64,000 nt of DNA. Origin: Paenibacillus helianthi (GTDB lineage: Bacteria > Bacillota > Bacilli > Paenibacillales > Paenibacillaceae). This document shows, piece by piece, positions 63,834-64,000 of this stretch. Position 1 is the stretch's first letter; each line of letters begins with the position of its first letter. A program made the position numbers and the translations under genes. The notes under the pieces were generated by a model. It did not search any database. It was given only the letters and a program-made list of their open reading frames with translations, and was not told the DNA's origin. The stretch is taken from contig NZ_LVWI01000002.1 in the NCBI RefSeq assembly GCF_001909055.1, forward strand, positions 124,001 to 188,000. The letters are read 5' to 3'.

Positions 63834-64000
63834 CTATTTTCCGGGTTCACCAAGGACAGGCAGCGCCGAATCATCACGTAAGAACAGGGGAATCTGATGT
63901 AGCGGCGCATCCGACAGGATGACCTGACCGCCTGCAAATTTTTCACGGGTATAGGCATGGGTCCAATGGGATCCTGCCGGCAAATATACCTTGCGCTCCC
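63834..64000 (-). CDS. C-terminus of a GH31 glycosidase, probable alpha-xylosidase (partial)
   Basis: Only 55 codons are inside the window; the gene continues to the right. The frame reads YLPAGSHWTHAYTREKFAGG, then VILSDAPLHQIPLFLRDDSA, and ends in a TAG at 63834-63836. WTHAYTREKFxGGQ with a final IPLFLRDDSALPV is the usual C-terminal tail of YicI/XylS-type alpha-xylosidases. It is convergent with the AraC gene, whose stop is 41 bp away. Confidence 0.8.
   Translation of the reverse strand, partial: ERKVYLPAGSHWTHAYTREKFAGGQVILSDAPLHQIPLFLRDDSALPVLGEPGK

Overview
The window looks like a chromosomal segment of a Gram-positive, plant-polysaccharide-degrading soil bacterium, most likely Paenibacillus. 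The reasons are inferential: Firmicutes-type ribosome binding sites, CcpA-like cre sites, CUT1 sugar ABC importers that lack their own ATPase, YesM/YesN-type two-component systems, AraC regulators beside glycosidases, an IS1182-like remnant and an RRNPP-type peptide pheromone pair. No rRNA, tRNA, CRISPR array or prophage was seen.

Layout. 1-523: the 3' end of an LplA-like sugar-binding protein. 588-6436: a fructosamine (fructoselysine) catabolic regulon on the minus strand (frlB, frlD, GntR-type frlR, an amidohydrolase and a YfcC-type transporter), with the same ATAACGTTAT palindrome in front of three genes. 6441-6641: a GH32 fragment. 6762-12729: hexuronate catabolism (uxuA, fructuronate reductase, uxaC) divergent from a GntR/FCD regulator and a BASS-type transporter. 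12913-14416: a HTH receptor overlapping a 47-aa pre-peptide gene, a probable quorum-sensing pair. 14505-18958: aldA divergent from lutABC, with a consensus cre site between them. 19220-22319: TetR and MMPL exporter.

22499-38060: xylan-directed genes: GH30 glucuronoxylanase with an AraC regulator, an acetyltransferase, GH43, a small Cys-rich protein, GH27, GH43, GH5-CBM13, then a YesN/YesM pair with a lipoprotein binding protein. 38204-52301: a tightly packed ten-gene minus-strand run: binding lipoprotein, 964-aa binding protein with a large extra N-terminal region, two permeases, NHL/TPR protein, Yip1 membrane protein, DUF5696-like lipoprotein, two more permeases and a GH10 xylanase. 52613-57477: an AraC regulator with a degenerate receiver domain, then an LplB/LplC/LplA-like importer behind a promoter and a cre site. 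57543-58245: an IS1182 transposase wreck. 58593-62818: a feruloyl-esterase-like protein, a type-B carboxylesterase and a GH43 enzyme divergent from an AraC regulator. 63834-64000: the C-terminus of a GH31 enzyme, probably an alpha-xylosidase.

Inferred working: secreted GH30, GH10, GH5 and accessory GH43, GH27 and esterases open up (methyl)glucurono-arabinoxylan. Binding-protein importers bring in oligomers, powered by an ATPase encoded elsewhere. Cytoplasmic GH43, GH31 and GH27 enzymes finish them. Uronic acids pass through uxaC/uxuB/uxuA, and lactaldehyde passes through aldA and lutABC. Carbon catabolite control by CcpA is suggested at several promoters.
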